Shown here: positions 1 to 8,808 of the stretch, piece by piece
Position numbering within the stretch: position 1 is the first letter of the stretch
Layout: the number at the start of each line of letters is the position of its first letter
Assembly (NCBI RefSeq): GCF_000011385.1
Contig: NC_005125.1
Location: 2,542,001 to 2,606,000 of the forward strand
Origin: Gloeobacter violaceus PCC 7421
Lineage (GTDB): Bacteria > Cyanobacteriota > Cyanobacteriia > Gloeobacterales > Gloeobacteraceae
Direction of reading: 5' to 3'
DNA length: 64,000 bases
Program-made: the position numbers and the translations under genes
The notes under the pieces: model-generated
Seen by the model: the letters and a program-made list of their open reading frames with translations, nothing else
The model's database searches: none
What the model was told of the DNA's origin: nothing

Positions 1-1040
1 TGGGCGTTGTTCTCGATGGCCCCGGGGGCACCCAAGGCCGCGAGCCGCTCCCCGAGACCCAGAGCGAGCAAAAAGAAGCTCTGGCGGGTAAAACCCAGGC
101 TCCGAAGAGCATAGGCGGCACCGTGGGTTTGGAGGGCGGTGAAGTTGACGTGGGCGGTGATGTCCTGGTTGCCGATGTGCAGGTACGGATTGTCGTGGAC
201 CCGGTGGCGGTGGTAGCAGGCGAGCGTGCCGCTGCGGTGCTGGGGAGCGTAGTACTGGCGGGCGGTGTAGCCGTAATCGACGGTGAGCACATAGCCGCGC
301 GCCAGCCGCCGGGCCACCGCCTCGAGCCAGTCGAGGGCCGCCAGATTCACCTCGCTGCGGTAACCCTCGCCCAGTGGCGCTGTCGCTATGCCGCAGCGAT
401 CGAGAAAGGCTGCGAGGCGGGGGGTGGAAGGGGCTGCCGCCACCTCGACAAAATCGCGCTCCCCTTCAAGGGCGACATAAATCTCGAGCAACTCCCCCCG
501 GTGGACGACGAACTGGTGCACCGGCAGCGCGTCCACCAGCTCGTTGGCAAAAAAACAGCCTGCCACCGAGTCGGGGGCAATTTGCTCCAAATCGCACCAA
601 CGCACCGGCAGACCGGCAAGCACCCGGCGCTGCTCGGCGAGCTGTGCTGCAGAGCGCTCGACAATCCGGTAGTCGAGGGCAGCGGCAAAATCCGGCAGGT
701 TTGCGTGGGCATGGCGCAAAAAATCGGCGGCAAACAGCCCCTGTCCCGCTCCCATCTCCACGAAGTCGAAACCCTCGGGTTTTCCCAGATGCCGCCACAG
801 CTGGGCGGCCTGAACGGCCAACAGTTCGCCGAAGTCGCTTCCCAGGTGCGCAGCCGTGATGTAATCGCCCCACCCGCCGATGCGCCCCGGGTGCGTGGCG
901 TAGTAGCCGAGTTCGGGATGGTAGAGCGCCAGGTCCATGAACTGGGCAAAATTCAGCCGCCCGCCCGGGCTCGCTGCGACCCGCTGCGCGATGAGTGTGC
1001 GCAGGGCGGGATTGGAATCGTCTACTGGTGGTGTTTCCAT
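1..1040 (-). CDS. MidA/NDUFAF7-type SAM-dependent methyltransferase (partial)
   Basis: Reading the minus strand from an ATG at 1040 gives an open frame that runs off the left edge of the window, so the C-terminus is missing. The protein has the N-terminal pattern of the DUF185/COG1565 family (MidA, mitochondrial NDUFAF7): a helical start, the stretch YHPELGYYA near residue 40-48, and a SAM-binding loop EMGAGQG near residues 95-101, followed by further conserved segments such as FANELVDALPVHQF. Family members are protein arginine methyltransferases that assist complex I assembly in mitochondria; the substrate in cyanobacteria is not established, though NDH-1 is a reasonable inference. It is transcribed divergently from the GNAT gene, with 45 bp between the start codons. 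Confidence 0.85.
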   Translation of the reverse strand, partial: METPPVDDSNPALRTLIAQRVAASPGGRLNFAQFMDLALYHPELGYYATHPGRIGGWGDYITAAHLGSDFGELLAVQAAQLWRHLGKPEGFDFVEMGAGQGLFAADFLRHAHANLPDFAAALDYRIVERSAAQLAEQRRVLAGLPVRWCDLEQIAPDSVAGCFFANELVDALPVHQFVVHRGELLEIYVALEGERDFVEVAAAPSTPRLAAFLDRCGIATAPLGEGYRSEVNLAALDWLEAVARRLARGYVLTVDYGYTARQYYAPQHRSGTLACYHRHRVHDNPYLHIGNQDITAHVNFTALQTHGAAYALRSLGFTRQSFFLLALGLGERLAALGAPGAIENNA

Positions 1041-1085
1041 GGCTGCTTCTACAATGAACTGCGGACCCTCGCCGAACCGCAGACG

Positions 1086-1601
1086 ATGGAGAAAACCGTA
1101 TCCCTCCGCCCTACGGCCGAAGCCGACCTCGATTTTGTCCTAGCACAGGAGCAAAGCCCCAACAACCGGCCCTACATCCGTCAATGGTCGGTAGACGAAC
1201 ACCGCGCCCGCCTGCTTGATCCGGACTGGGCGCACCTGGTGATCGAGTCGGAGGGCGAAGCGGTGGGCTATGTGATCTTGCACGGCCTGCGCAATTCAGA
1301 TGACAGTTTGTGTTTGAAGCGCATCGTCGTTGCCCGCAAAGGCGAAGGCTTCGGTCGGCGGGCGGTGCAACAGGTCAAGCGCTTCGCCTTCGATCGGGTG
1401 GGCTCCCATCGGTTGTGGCTGGAGGTCAAAGATTTCAATACCGCCGCCAGGCACCTCTACAGGTCGGAAGGTTTTGTGGCGGAAGGAATAATGCGCGAGA
1501 GCGCCAGAATCGGTGAGCGGTACGATTCGCTGATTGTGATGTCCATTCTGGAGCAGGAATATCGCCCGCCAACGGCTGCAGACTGCACGGATACTCTGTG
1601 A
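1086..1601 (+). CDS. GNAT family N-acetyltransferase (RimJ/RimL-like)
   Basis: This is a 171-residue single-domain acetyltransferase. The acetyl-CoA binding loop is visible as VARKGEGFGRRAV near residues 82-94, preceded by the beta-strand LKRIVV and followed by the segment WLEVKDFNTAARHLYRSEGF, which is typical of the RimJ/RimL branch that acetylates protein N-termini or small amines. The substrate cannot be told from sequence. I chose the ATG at 1086; the frame stays open far upstream to 123, but that stretch is antisense to the MidA-like gene and encodes no recognisable protein. Confidence 0.85.
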   Translation: MEKTVSLRPTAEADLDFVLAQEQSPNNRPYIRQWSVDEHRARLLDPDWAHLVIESEGEAVGYVILHGLRNSDDSLCLKRIVVARKGEGFGRRAVQQVKRFAFDRVGSHRLWLEVKDFNTAARHLYRSEGFVAEGIMRESARIGERYDSLIVMSILEQEYRPPTAADCTDTL

Positions 1602-1660
1602 TTGCGCTTACCTAAGAGAAATTACCGATTTATTTCACCTGCTCCTGGAGGTAGCTTTCG

Positions 1661-1696
1661 ATGCTGAAAGCTGCCCATTTCGTGGTAAATATTTGA
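1661..1696 (+). other. Possible 11-codon leader ORF upstream of the SpoIID-like gene
   Basis: An ATG at 1661 is preceded by a good Shine-Dalgarno sequence (CTGGAGG, about 10 bases upstream) and opens an 11-codon frame (MLKAAHFVVNI). Its TGA stop overlaps the TTG at 1693 that starts the longest SpoIID-like frame. It could be a coupling leader peptide or chance. No homologue is recognisable and confidence is low. Confidence 0.25.
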
Positions 1697-2841
1697 GGAA
1701 AACCGTAGGAGTGAATGGAGCTGTGTTCAGGAAGCTGCTAACGGCGGCAGCCTTGGGTATGCTGCTGTCTACCCCGGCCCGGGCCATCGATCTACGCGTG
1801 GCGGTCGAAGAAGAAGTCAGCGCCATCACCGTCGGCAGTTCGGTGGAAGCGCGGCTGGTCGACGAGCGCGGCCAGACCCTTGGAACGCTCCCGGCGATGC
1901 AGCCTTTGACCATGGCCGCGGCAGGCAGTCAGGTGCAGGCGCTCAATGTGCGCGTGGGTCGCATCCGTGTGGTGCCGAGCAGGCCCGAGGGGCTGGTCTT
2001 CGTCGGCGACCGCTGGTTTCGCGGCGCCGCCGAGGCGTTTGCTTCGGGGGGTCGGCTCACCGCCATTAACCTGGTGGACCTCGAAGCTTATCTTTACGGC
2101 GTCGTCGGTGCAGAGATGGTGGCCAGCTGGCCGGAGGAGGCCCTCAAGGCCCAGGCAATCGCCGCGCGCACCTACGCCCTTTTTCACTGGGGCCGCCGCC
2201 AGAACCAAACCCACGACATCGGCGATACGGTGCAGTGGCAGGTCTACCGCGGGGCGCAGTACGAGACCGAATCGGTGCGCCGGGCGGTGGAGGCTACCGC
2301 CGGACAGGTGATCACCTTCCAGGGCAATTTGATCAACGCCATGTACCACAGCCACTCCGGTGGCCGCACTGAAGACATCAAAGTCTACGGCGAAGAGGAC
2401 AAGCCCTACCTGCGCACGGTCGAAGATTTTGATCAGGCCGCCCCCTACTGGAAGTGGCAGCAGGTGATCCCGGCTGTCAACCTGCGCAAAACCTTTGGCC
2501 TCGAGGCGGTGGGTGAACTGCTCGATGTCAAAGTGCTCGAGCGCAGCACCAGCGGCCGGATTCTCGCGCTGCAGTTCGTGGGCAGCAAAGGCAGCCAACT
2601 GCTCAAAGGCACCGATGTGCGCCTCAAACTCGGCCTGCGCAGCAACTTCTTCGAGATCACCCCCGTAGGCGGGGCGGGCAATGGACCGGTGACCGCCCTC
2701 ACCTTCGACGGACGCGGCTTCGGCCACGGCCTCGGCATGAGCCAGTGGGGGGCGCGCGCCCTCGCGACTTTGGGTTGGAATTGCTCCCGCATCCTCAAGC
2801 ACTACTACCAGGGCGTCACCCTGCAGAAGCAAATCTTCTAG
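1693..2841 (+). CDS. SpoIID/LytB domain protein (amidase enhancer-like), exported
   Basis: The N-terminus has a signal peptide (hydrophobic stretch LLTAAALGMLLSTPARA, residues about 15-31). The body carries the SpoIID/LytB signature: INLVDLEAYLYGVVGAEM, then EALKAQAIAARTYAL, the glycine-rich YHSHSGGRT segment, and the C-terminal GFGHGLGMSQWGARA followed by HYYQGVTL. In sporulating bacteria SpoIID cleaves denuded peptidoglycan glycan strands or stimulates an amidase; cyanobacterial members are presumed periplasmic wall-remodelling proteins. Start choice is uncertain: TTG 1693 is the longest, while GTG 1711 or GTG 1723 would still leave the signal peptide. The neighbouring penicillin-recognising hydrolase fits a cell-wall role. 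Confidence 0.9.
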   Translation: MRKTVGVNGAVFRKLLTAAALGMLLSTPARAIDLRVAVEEEVSAITVGSSVEARLVDERGQTLGTLPAMQPLTMAAAGSQVQALNVRVGRIRVVPSRPEGLVFVGDRWFRGAAEAFASGGRLTAINLVDLEAYLYGVVGAEMVASWPEEALKAQAIAARTYALFHWGRRQNQTHDIGDTVQWQVYRGAQYETESVRRAVEATAGQVITFQGNLINAMYHSHSGGRTEDIKVYGEEDKPYLRTVEDFDQAAPYWKWQQVIPAVNLRKTFGLEAVGELLDVKVLERSTSGRILALQFVGSKGSQLLKGTDVRLKLGLRSNFFEITPVGGAGNGPVTALTFDGRGFGHGLGMSQWGARALATLGWNCSRILKHYYQGVTLQKQIF

Positions 2842-2987
2842 GGCGTACCCGGTCCTCGGGAATCATTCGGCAATGGGATGGGAAAATTTCGCCCGCATCC
2901 TTTACATTGATTTTTAGCTTTCGCCGAGACGCCACCTTGCAGGACATTGTCACCGAGGATCATTCCCGCCCCCGGCGCCGGCGCCGG

Positions 2988-3998
2988 ATGACACCGGCCG
3001 AGCGCTGGGGGCGTCGCATCGCGCTATTCGCCGTTCTGGCGGGACTGGCGGGGACCGCGGCAGTGGTGGCCTTTCCGGGGCTGCGCCCCAGTTTTTTGAC
3101 CTTCGCTCCGAGTGCGCCGCTCGACGAGCAGGTGCTCCCCGAGGCGATCGTCACCCCCGACCTGCTGCCTTTGCCCGAACTGGACAAGCGCGAACGCATC
3201 GCAAGCCTCGAATCGGCGATGCTCAAGCTCACCGATCAACCCCGGTTGCGCTCGGGGTTTATGTTTGTGGAACCCGCTAGCGGTCGCTACGTGGCGATGG
3301 CGGACGGCGAAAGTTTCAGCGCCGCGAGCGTGATCAAAGTGCCGGTACTGGTCGAATTTTTGCGCCAGGTCGATAGCGGTCGGCTCAAGCTCGACGATAC
3401 GCTCATCCTGCGCCAAGAACACAAAGGCGGCGGCTCCGGCTGGATGCAGTACATGCCCAACGGCAAGCGTATGAGCGCGTACAACGTCGCCCGATTGATG
3501 ATCGTGCGCAGCGACAACACCGCCACCAACATGATCATCGACCTGGTGGGCGGGGCCGACTACCTCAACGCGCAGTTCGGCCGCTGGGGCCTGCGCACCA
3601 CCCGCATCAACGCGCCGCTGCCGGATCTCGAAGGCACCAACACCACCAGTCCGGCGGACATGGCGCTATTGCTCACCGAGCTGGAGCGGGGCCGGTTGGT
3701 CACGACCCAGATGCGCGCCAAGGGCTACGAACTGATGGGCCGCACCCGCACCGGGTCTCTGCTGCCGGTGGGTCTCGGGCCGGGGGCCAAGATCCTGCAC
3801 AAGACCGGCGACATCGGCAAGATGGTCGGTGACGCCGCCGTGGTCACCATGCCCGACGGGCGGCGCTACGTGGCGGTGGCCTTGGTGGAGCGCCCCCACA
3901 ACGACCGGCGCGCCAACCAGCTCATCGCCAAACTCTCGCAGAAGTTCTACTACGTGTTTCTGGCACCGCCTGCCCAGGCGGTGTCGGACAGAACGTGA
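2988..3998 (+). CDS. Class A beta-lactamase-fold serine hydrolase, membrane-anchored
   Basis: Numbered from ATG 2988 (336 residues), it has an arginine-rich N-terminus and one hydrophobic segment (residues about 10-29), then a beta-lactamase/transpeptidase fold with all three active-site boxes: SVIK (S114/K117), SDN (175-177) and KTG (272-274). The omega-loop region (RINAPLPDLEGTNTTSP, residues 206-222) does not show the E-x-x-L-N of true class A beta-lactamases; a threonine seems to sit where the deacylating Glu166 would be. It may therefore be a DD-peptidase-like or penicillin-binding protein and not a resistance enzyme. A TTG at 2937 is an alternative start adding an Arg-rich cytoplasmic tail. 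It follows the SpoIID-like gene on the same strand. Confidence 0.85.
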   Translation: MTPAERWGRRIALFAVLAGLAGTAAVVAFPGLRPSFLTFAPSAPLDEQVLPEAIVTPDLLPLPELDKRERIASLESAMLKLTDQPRLRSGFMFVEPASGRYVAMADGESFSAASVIKVPVLVEFLRQVDSGRLKLDDTLILRQEHKGGGSGWMQYMPNGKRMSAYNVARLMIVRSDNTATNMIIDLVGGADYLNAQFGRWGLRTTRINAPLPDLEGTNTTSPADMALLLTELERGRLVTTQMRAKGYELMGRTRTGSLLPVGLGPGAKILHKTGDIGKMVGDAAVVTMPDGRRYVAVALVERPHNDRRANQLIAKLSQKFYYVFLAPPAQAVSDRT

Positions 3999-4118
3999 GA
4001 TCTGTCCTGACGTAGAACCGCGAAGCGGAAAGCCACTGTTAATATGTGCGAGAATCCCTACCCCCGGCCTTGCTGGGATCGCGGGGATCACCGTTTGCGA
4101 CACCGGGAGGCCGATACC

Positions 4119-6368
4119 GTGGAAGCCGCATTGCATTCATTTTTATATTTTGCTGCTGCGACCGCCCAGAGCGGGCCGATCAAACCCCTGGGCCACCACG
4201 AAGTGCTGCTGCTGCTGTTGCAACTGTCCTTGCTGCTGTTTGCGGCCCGGGGTCTCGGTGAACTGATGCGCCGCATCGATTTGCCGCCGGTGGTGGGCGA
4301 ATTGCTCGCGGGGGTGGTGCTCGGACCGTCGGTCTTTGGGTTCCTGCTGCCGGCGCTCCAGTCGGAAATCTTTCCCAAAAGTCAGATCCAGTCGGATCTG
4401 ATCTCGGTGGTCTCCTGGCTGGGGGTGCTGTTTTTGTTGATTGCCACGGGGCTTGAGACCGATCTCAACTTGATTGTCAGCAAAGGCAAGACGGCGCTAC
4501 TCATCTCACTGGGGGGAATCGTTGTCCCTTTTGCCACCGGCTTCGGCCTCGGCATGCTGCTGCCTGACAATTTTCTGGCGGAGCCCTCCGAGCGGTTCGT
4601 CTTCAGCCTGTTTATCGCCACGGCGATGAGCATCTCGGCCATTCCGGTGATCGCCAAGGTGCTGATGGATCTCAAGCTCATCCGCCGCGACATCGGCCAG
4701 GTGACCCTCGCAGCGGGCATGACCGACGATACGATCGGCTGGATTTTGCTCTCCGTGGTGGCGGGTCTGGCCAGCAGCGGCAAGCTCGACCTCACCGCCG
4801 CCTTGAGTTCGATCGGGGGGGCGGTGATCTTCCTGGGCGTCGCCTTTACGATCGGCCGTACCCTGGTGGCCCAGCTGTTGCGGCTGGTGGACGACTGGAT
4901 TGGCGGAGTACCTGCTCAGCTCACGATCGTGCTGGTCGTTGCCCTAGCGGCGGCGGCCCTCACCCACCAGCTGGGCATCGAAGCGGCCCTCGGCGCCTTT
5001 GTCACCGGCATCCTGGTGGGTCAGGCGCCGCGTTTCAGCCGTGAGGCCGGACACACCCTCGAAGTGTTCACCGCCGCTTTTCTCGCACCCATCTTCTTCG
5101 CGGTCGCTGGTTTGAAAGTAAACCTGCTTCAGCTTCTCGAACCACAGACGTTGCTGATTGGGGCGCTGGTGCTGTTTATTGCCTGCTTCGGCAAGTTCGT
5201 GGGCGTCTACATTGGCGCGCGTGTGGGCGGGCTCGGTCACTGGGAGGGGCTGGCCCTCGGTTCCGGCATGAATGCCCGGGGGGCAATGGAGATCATCGTC
5301 GCCACCATCGGTCTGTCGCTGGGTGTTCTCAACCAGCAGATGTATTCGATCATCGTCATGGTCGCCATCGTCACCTCGCTGATGGCACCGCCCCTGCTGC
5401 GTTGGACGCTCTCGAAGGTCAAGATTGGCGACGAGGAAGCCCGCCGTCTGCAAATGGAAGACATGGCGAGCCGCAGTTTCGTCAAAAGCATCCGTCGGGT
5501 GCTCCTACCCACCCGCGGCGGTGCCAATGTGCAGCTTGCGGCCCAACTGGTCAGCCACATGGCCCAGCAGAATGAGCTCGAAGTGACCGCCCTTTTTGCC
5601 GAGTGCGGGGATCGGCCCGGGGGGGGCAAAAGCCGCGCCGCCGTCGCCGCCCTGGAATCGAGTGCCGAGACCGCCTTTGCTGCGGTGGCCGACGAGATGA
5701 GCCTGCCCAAGGCGCTACAGACGCGGGTCGAATCGGGCCGCGACCCGGCCGAGGTGATCCTGCGCGAGGCGGCTAAAGGCTACAACCTGCTGGTGATGGG
5801 GGCCACCGAGCAACGCTTCGCCGACGGCACGCTCTTCAATTCGATCGTGGACCGGGTGGTGCAGGAAGCCCCCTGCGCGACGATGGTGGTCAAATCCCAC
5901 CTGCCGCGGCCGGAAGGGGAGCACTGCACCATTGCCCTGCAGGAGATCCGCCACATCCTGGTGCCCACGATCGGCACCGAGTACAGCAAACACGCGGTCG
6001 AGGTGGCAAGCACCATCGCCGCCCAGACCCAAGCGCTCGTCACACTAGTACACGTGGTCAACCTGCCGCAGTTCGACGATTTTTATGTCGATCAGGACAA
6101 CATGAGCATCGCCCTCGACATCGCCCAGCAAATCGTCGATCAGCAGGCCGACATCGGCCGCGGCCTCGGTGCCCAGGTGAATACAGCGGTGCTCACCGGC
6201 AATAGCCCCGAAAAAGAGATCCTGAACTTTGCCCGCGACGAAGGGGTGGATCTGATCATCCTGGGCAGCAACATCCGGCCGATCTCGGGGCGGGTCTTCT
6301 TCGGCCACCGCGTCGATACCCTCTTGCGCCAGGCCAGTTGCCCGGTGGCGGTGGTCAGTTCCAGCTGA
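4119..6368 (+). CDS. CPA2-family Na+(K+)/H+ antiporter with two C-terminal universal-stress domains
   Basis: This 749-residue protein starts at GTG 4119, which has a GGGAGG ribosome site eight bases upstream; an ATG at 4044 would add 25 unlikely residues. The first ~410 residues are a polytopic KefB/NapA-type exchanger with about 12 hydrophobic segments, including LPPVVGELLAGVVLGPS near the first helices and GSGMNARGAMEII late in the membrane domain. Two universal-stress (UspA) domains follow, beginning at IRRVLLPTRGG and IRHILVPTIGTEYSKHA; the second ends with the nucleotide-binding pattern G-x2-G-x9-G (ILGSNIRPISGRVFFGH). It likely exchanges monovalent cations for protons in the plasma membrane, gated by nucleotide binding. 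Ion specificity is not decidable. Confidence 0.9.
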   Translation: MEAALHSFLYFAAATAQSGPIKPLGHHEVLLLLLQLSLLLFAARGLGELMRRIDLPPVVGELLAGVVLGPSVFGFLLPALQSEIFPKSQIQSDLISVVSWLGVLFLLIATGLETDLNLIVSKGKTALLISLGGIVVPFATGFGLGMLLPDNFLAEPSERFVFSLFIATAMSISAIPVIAKVLMDLKLIRRDIGQVTLAAGMTDDTIGWILLSVVAGLASSGKLDLTAALSSIGGAVIFLGVAFTIGRTLVAQLLRLVDDWIGGVPAQLTIVLVVALAAAALTHQLGIEAALGAFVTGILVGQAPRFSREAGHTLEVFTAAFLAPIFFAVAGLKVNLLQLLEPQTLLIGALVLFIACFGKFVGVYIGARVGGLGHWEGLALGSGMNARGAMEIIVATIGLSLGVLNQQMYSIIVMVAIVTSLMAPPLLRWTLSKVKIGDEEARRLQMEDMASRSFVKSIRRVLLPTRGGANVQLAAQLVSHMAQQNELEVTALFAECGDRPGGGKSRAAVAALESSAETAFAAVADEMSLPKALQTRVESGRDPAEVILREAAKGYNLLVMGATEQRFADGTLFNSIVDRVVQEAPCATMVVKSHLPRPEGEHCTIALQEIRHILVPTIGTEYSKHAVEVASTIAAQTQALVTLVHVVNLPQFDDFYVDQDNMSIALDIAQQIVDQQADIGRGLGAQVNTAVLTGNSPEKEILNFARDEGVDLIILGSNIRPISGRVFFGHRVDTLLRQASCPVAVVSSS

Positions 6369-6432
6369 ACTTTTGCATTCTTGCGCAATCCCCTAAGCTT
6401 GGGGCAGCGCAAGCAAAGGTTGCACCGGTTTG

Positions 6433-8784
6433 ATGGCGAGAATACCGACACTGTTCAGAGCGTCCGCGGGGCGACCTTCCGGGTTGCTTGGCTCTTTGCT
6501 TTCGCGCAAGGTACCCCAGGTGGCGGTGGCCTATGTGACGCTCTGCTGGGGTGTCCTGCAATTTGTCGACTGGCTGAGCGAACGCTACGCCCTGGCACCC
6601 GCCCTCACCGACTTTTTTTTCTATCTGGTGGTCCTGCTCACCCCGAGCGTGCTGACTGTCGCTTACTTTCGCGGGGGCGATGAACCCCACTGGACCTGGG
6701 TTGAAAAAATCGGCGTTCCGGTCAACCTGGCGGTGGCAGGGGCGGTGCTGTGGTTGAATTTCCAAGGTCAGGAACTGGGCAGCATCAACCAGACGGTCAC
6801 CCTTCAAGACAGCTCCGGGCGCACCGTCGAGCGGCAGGTGCCCAAAAGCGCCTTTCGCAAGCGCCTGGCGCTATTTTTCTTCGAGAACACCAGCGGCGAC
6901 CCGAAACTTGATTGGCTGCAACAGGGCATTCCGATTGTCCTCGCCACGGACCTTTCCCAGGATCTTTATCTGGGCTTGCAGGACAGCTACAACCTGGTCG
7001 ACCGGATCCGGCGGGCAGGGTTTTCCTATCGCGATGTGCTGGCCCTGGGGCTGGAGCGCCAGATCGCTAAGTATCAAAGACTCGATTACATCGTCACCGG
7101 CACCGTGACCAAAACCGGGGATCGGTTTTCCGTTCGTGTCGATCTTTACGAGACCGAACGGGTCAAACGCTTGGCCCGCCGCACTTACCAGGGAACGAAC
7201 CTGTTTGAGCTAGTCGACGACATGTCGGTGCAACTCAAGCGAGACCTCGATGTACCCGCCCAGCACATCGATTCGATCGCTGATTTTCCGGTGGCCGAAG
7301 TGCTCACCCGTTCGCTTACCGCTCTGGAACACTTCACCCTGGCCCGTAACTTTGCCGATTTTGACGGAAACTACCCGGCAGCGTTGCAGCAGTTCGATCA
7401 GGCGACTGCGGCGGACCCGAGCTTCGCCACCGCCTATCTGGAGCAGATTGAAAGCTCCTTGCTGGCCGCCAAGATCGATCAGGCCGAACGTCACTATGAA
7501 AAAGGACAACAGTACGCTTTCAAGCTGATCGAGCGGTACCAGTTTTTTCTGCGGACCTGGATCTGGTTAAAGGGACAGCCGGAGGAAGCGCTGCAGGCTA
7601 TCGAGAAGTGGGTCGCTCTCTATCCGGACGATCTCCAGGCGCACCGCCGCCTCGCTGTGCATTACATGAACACTGCACAGCAGGACCGGGCCATTGCCAC
7701 GTTCCAACGGATTCTTGAGCTTGATCCCGAGACATCCGGCCACTTGCTGCAAATGGGTTTGCTGGAACGGCAAAACGGACGCTATGCAGAAGCTCTACGC
7801 CTTTTTGAGCAGTTCGGCAACCGCGAAGAACGAAGGTCTACAGCCTACGAAAACATGGCGGATACCTATCGGTTGCAGGGGCAATTCGAGCAGGCTCGCT
7901 CCTTGTACCAGCAATCCCTGGCCCTCGACGACAACAATACCGGGGCTCAGCTCGGGTTGGCATCGCTGGCAAGCAGTACAGGCGAATTTGCCGGAGCGCT
8001 TGAATTCAATCGCCTTGCCCTGGCCAACAGTCGGACCTCCGACCAGAAAGAGAATGCCTACGCAAATTTGCTCACACATTACAGCCTGCGCCACCAGTGG
8101 CAAAAGGTTGTTCCACTGATCCCCCAATTCCTAACGACCAACAACGGTCTCATCAACTCCCTTCTCAACCAGGCATTCATCCTCGATAGTTACGTGCTGG
8201 TCGGGCAGCAAGATATGGCCTTTGCCGCCTTGAAGCGAATGCAGGCTCAGGTGGGGTCCAGCCCGCTGCTGGCGACGTTTGTCCAAATGGGCTACCTGAG
8301 GGTTTACTTGGCCCTTGAAGATGCCGCGCGAGCCGAGCCGCTCATTCCCCAGATTGAAGCCACGCTGCACCGCTACAGCCTGGACCAGCTGATCGATGCT
8401 ATCGAGCTGGAGCGCCGCCGCGGGGGGGTCGCCGAATTGCGCAAGGACTACAAGCAGGCTCTGCAGTTCTATCAGCGGCATCTGAAGAGAAATCCAACGG
8501 ATGCGGAGAGTCATGCCGACATCGGCCGCTGTTACCGGCTGCTGGGCGATCCGGCGAATGCGAAGGCTTCCCTTGCGAAGGCTTTACAGGTGATCCCCGC
8601 TTTGCCGGAGGCGCACTACGAACTGGCGGAGATTGCCCTGGCCGAAGGGGATCGCTCCACAGCCCTCAAAGAAATTCAGTACACCCTCAAAGTGCTCGAA
8701 GGGGCCGACCAATCCGACAAGCTGCTCATCAAAGCAAAGGCGCTTTCCGGCAGGCTAATCTCCCCCACCCCAGCCGTACAGTAG
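6433..8784 (+). CDS. Membrane-anchored TPR protein with a FlgO/TolB-like domain
   Basis: The protein has about 783 residues. It opens with hydrophobic segments at roughly residues 30-50, 60-80 and 95-112, followed by a domain (about 130-275) starting ALFFFENTSGDPKLDWLQQG, the FlgO/TolB-N type seen upstream of TPRs in CadC- and cyclase-like regulators. The remaining ~480 residues are tetratricopeptide repeats (for example ALQAIEKWVALYPDDLQAHR and ALRLFEQFGNREERRSTAYE), with the last ones near the C-terminus. It probably forms a membrane scaffold for protein-protein contacts; no catalytic motif is visible. The start is ATG 6433, with TTG 6430 adjacent in the same frame. The gene ends 24 bases before hisZ, but no functional link is evident. 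Confidence 0.8.
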   Translation: MARIPTLFRASAGRPSGLLGSLLSRKVPQVAVAYVTLCWGVLQFVDWLSERYALAPALTDFFFYLVVLLTPSVLTVAYFRGGDEPHWTWVEKIGVPVNLAVAGAVLWLNFQGQELGSINQTVTLQDSSGRTVERQVPKSAFRKRLALFFFENTSGDPKLDWLQQGIPIVLATDLSQDLYLGLQDSYNLVDRIRRAGFSYRDVLALGLERQIAKYQRLDYIVTGTVTKTGDRFSVRVDLYETERVKRLARRTYQGTNLFELVDDMSVQLKRDLDVPAQHIDSIADFPVAEVLTRSLTALEHFTLARNFADFDGNYPAALQQFDQATAADPSFATAYLEQIESSLLAAKIDQAERHYEKGQQYAFKLIERYQFFLRTWIWLKGQPEEALQAIEKWVALYPDDLQAHRRLAVHYMNTAQQDRAIATFQRILELDPETSGHLLQMGLLERQNGRYAEALRLFEQFGNREERRSTAYENMADTYRLQGQFEQARSLYQQSLALDDNNTGAQLGLASLASSTGEFAGALEFNRLALANSRTSDQKENAYANLLTHYSLRHQWQKVVPLIPQFLTTNNGLINSLLNQAFILDSYVLVGQQDMAFAALKRMQAQVGSSPLLATFVQMGYLRVYLALEDAARAEPLIPQIEATLHRYSLDQLIDAIELERRRGGVAELRKDYKQALQFYQRHLKRNPTDAESHADIGRCYRLLGDPANAKASLAKALQVIPALPEAHYELAEIALAEGDRSTALKEIQYTLKVLEGADQSDKLLIKAKALSGRLISPTPAVQ

Positions 8785-8808
8785 GAAAGGACACAACTCG
8801 GTTCTCCC

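Noticed and set aside
123-1085. Long plus-strand open frame before the GNAT gene
   Set aside because: It is antisense to the MidA-like methyltransferase, has no recognisable protein and no homologous start; only the part after 1086 is a gene.
2745-2936. 5' extension of the serine hydrolase into the SpoIID-like gene
   Set aside because: The extension overlaps coding sequence and does not resemble a signal or protein domain.
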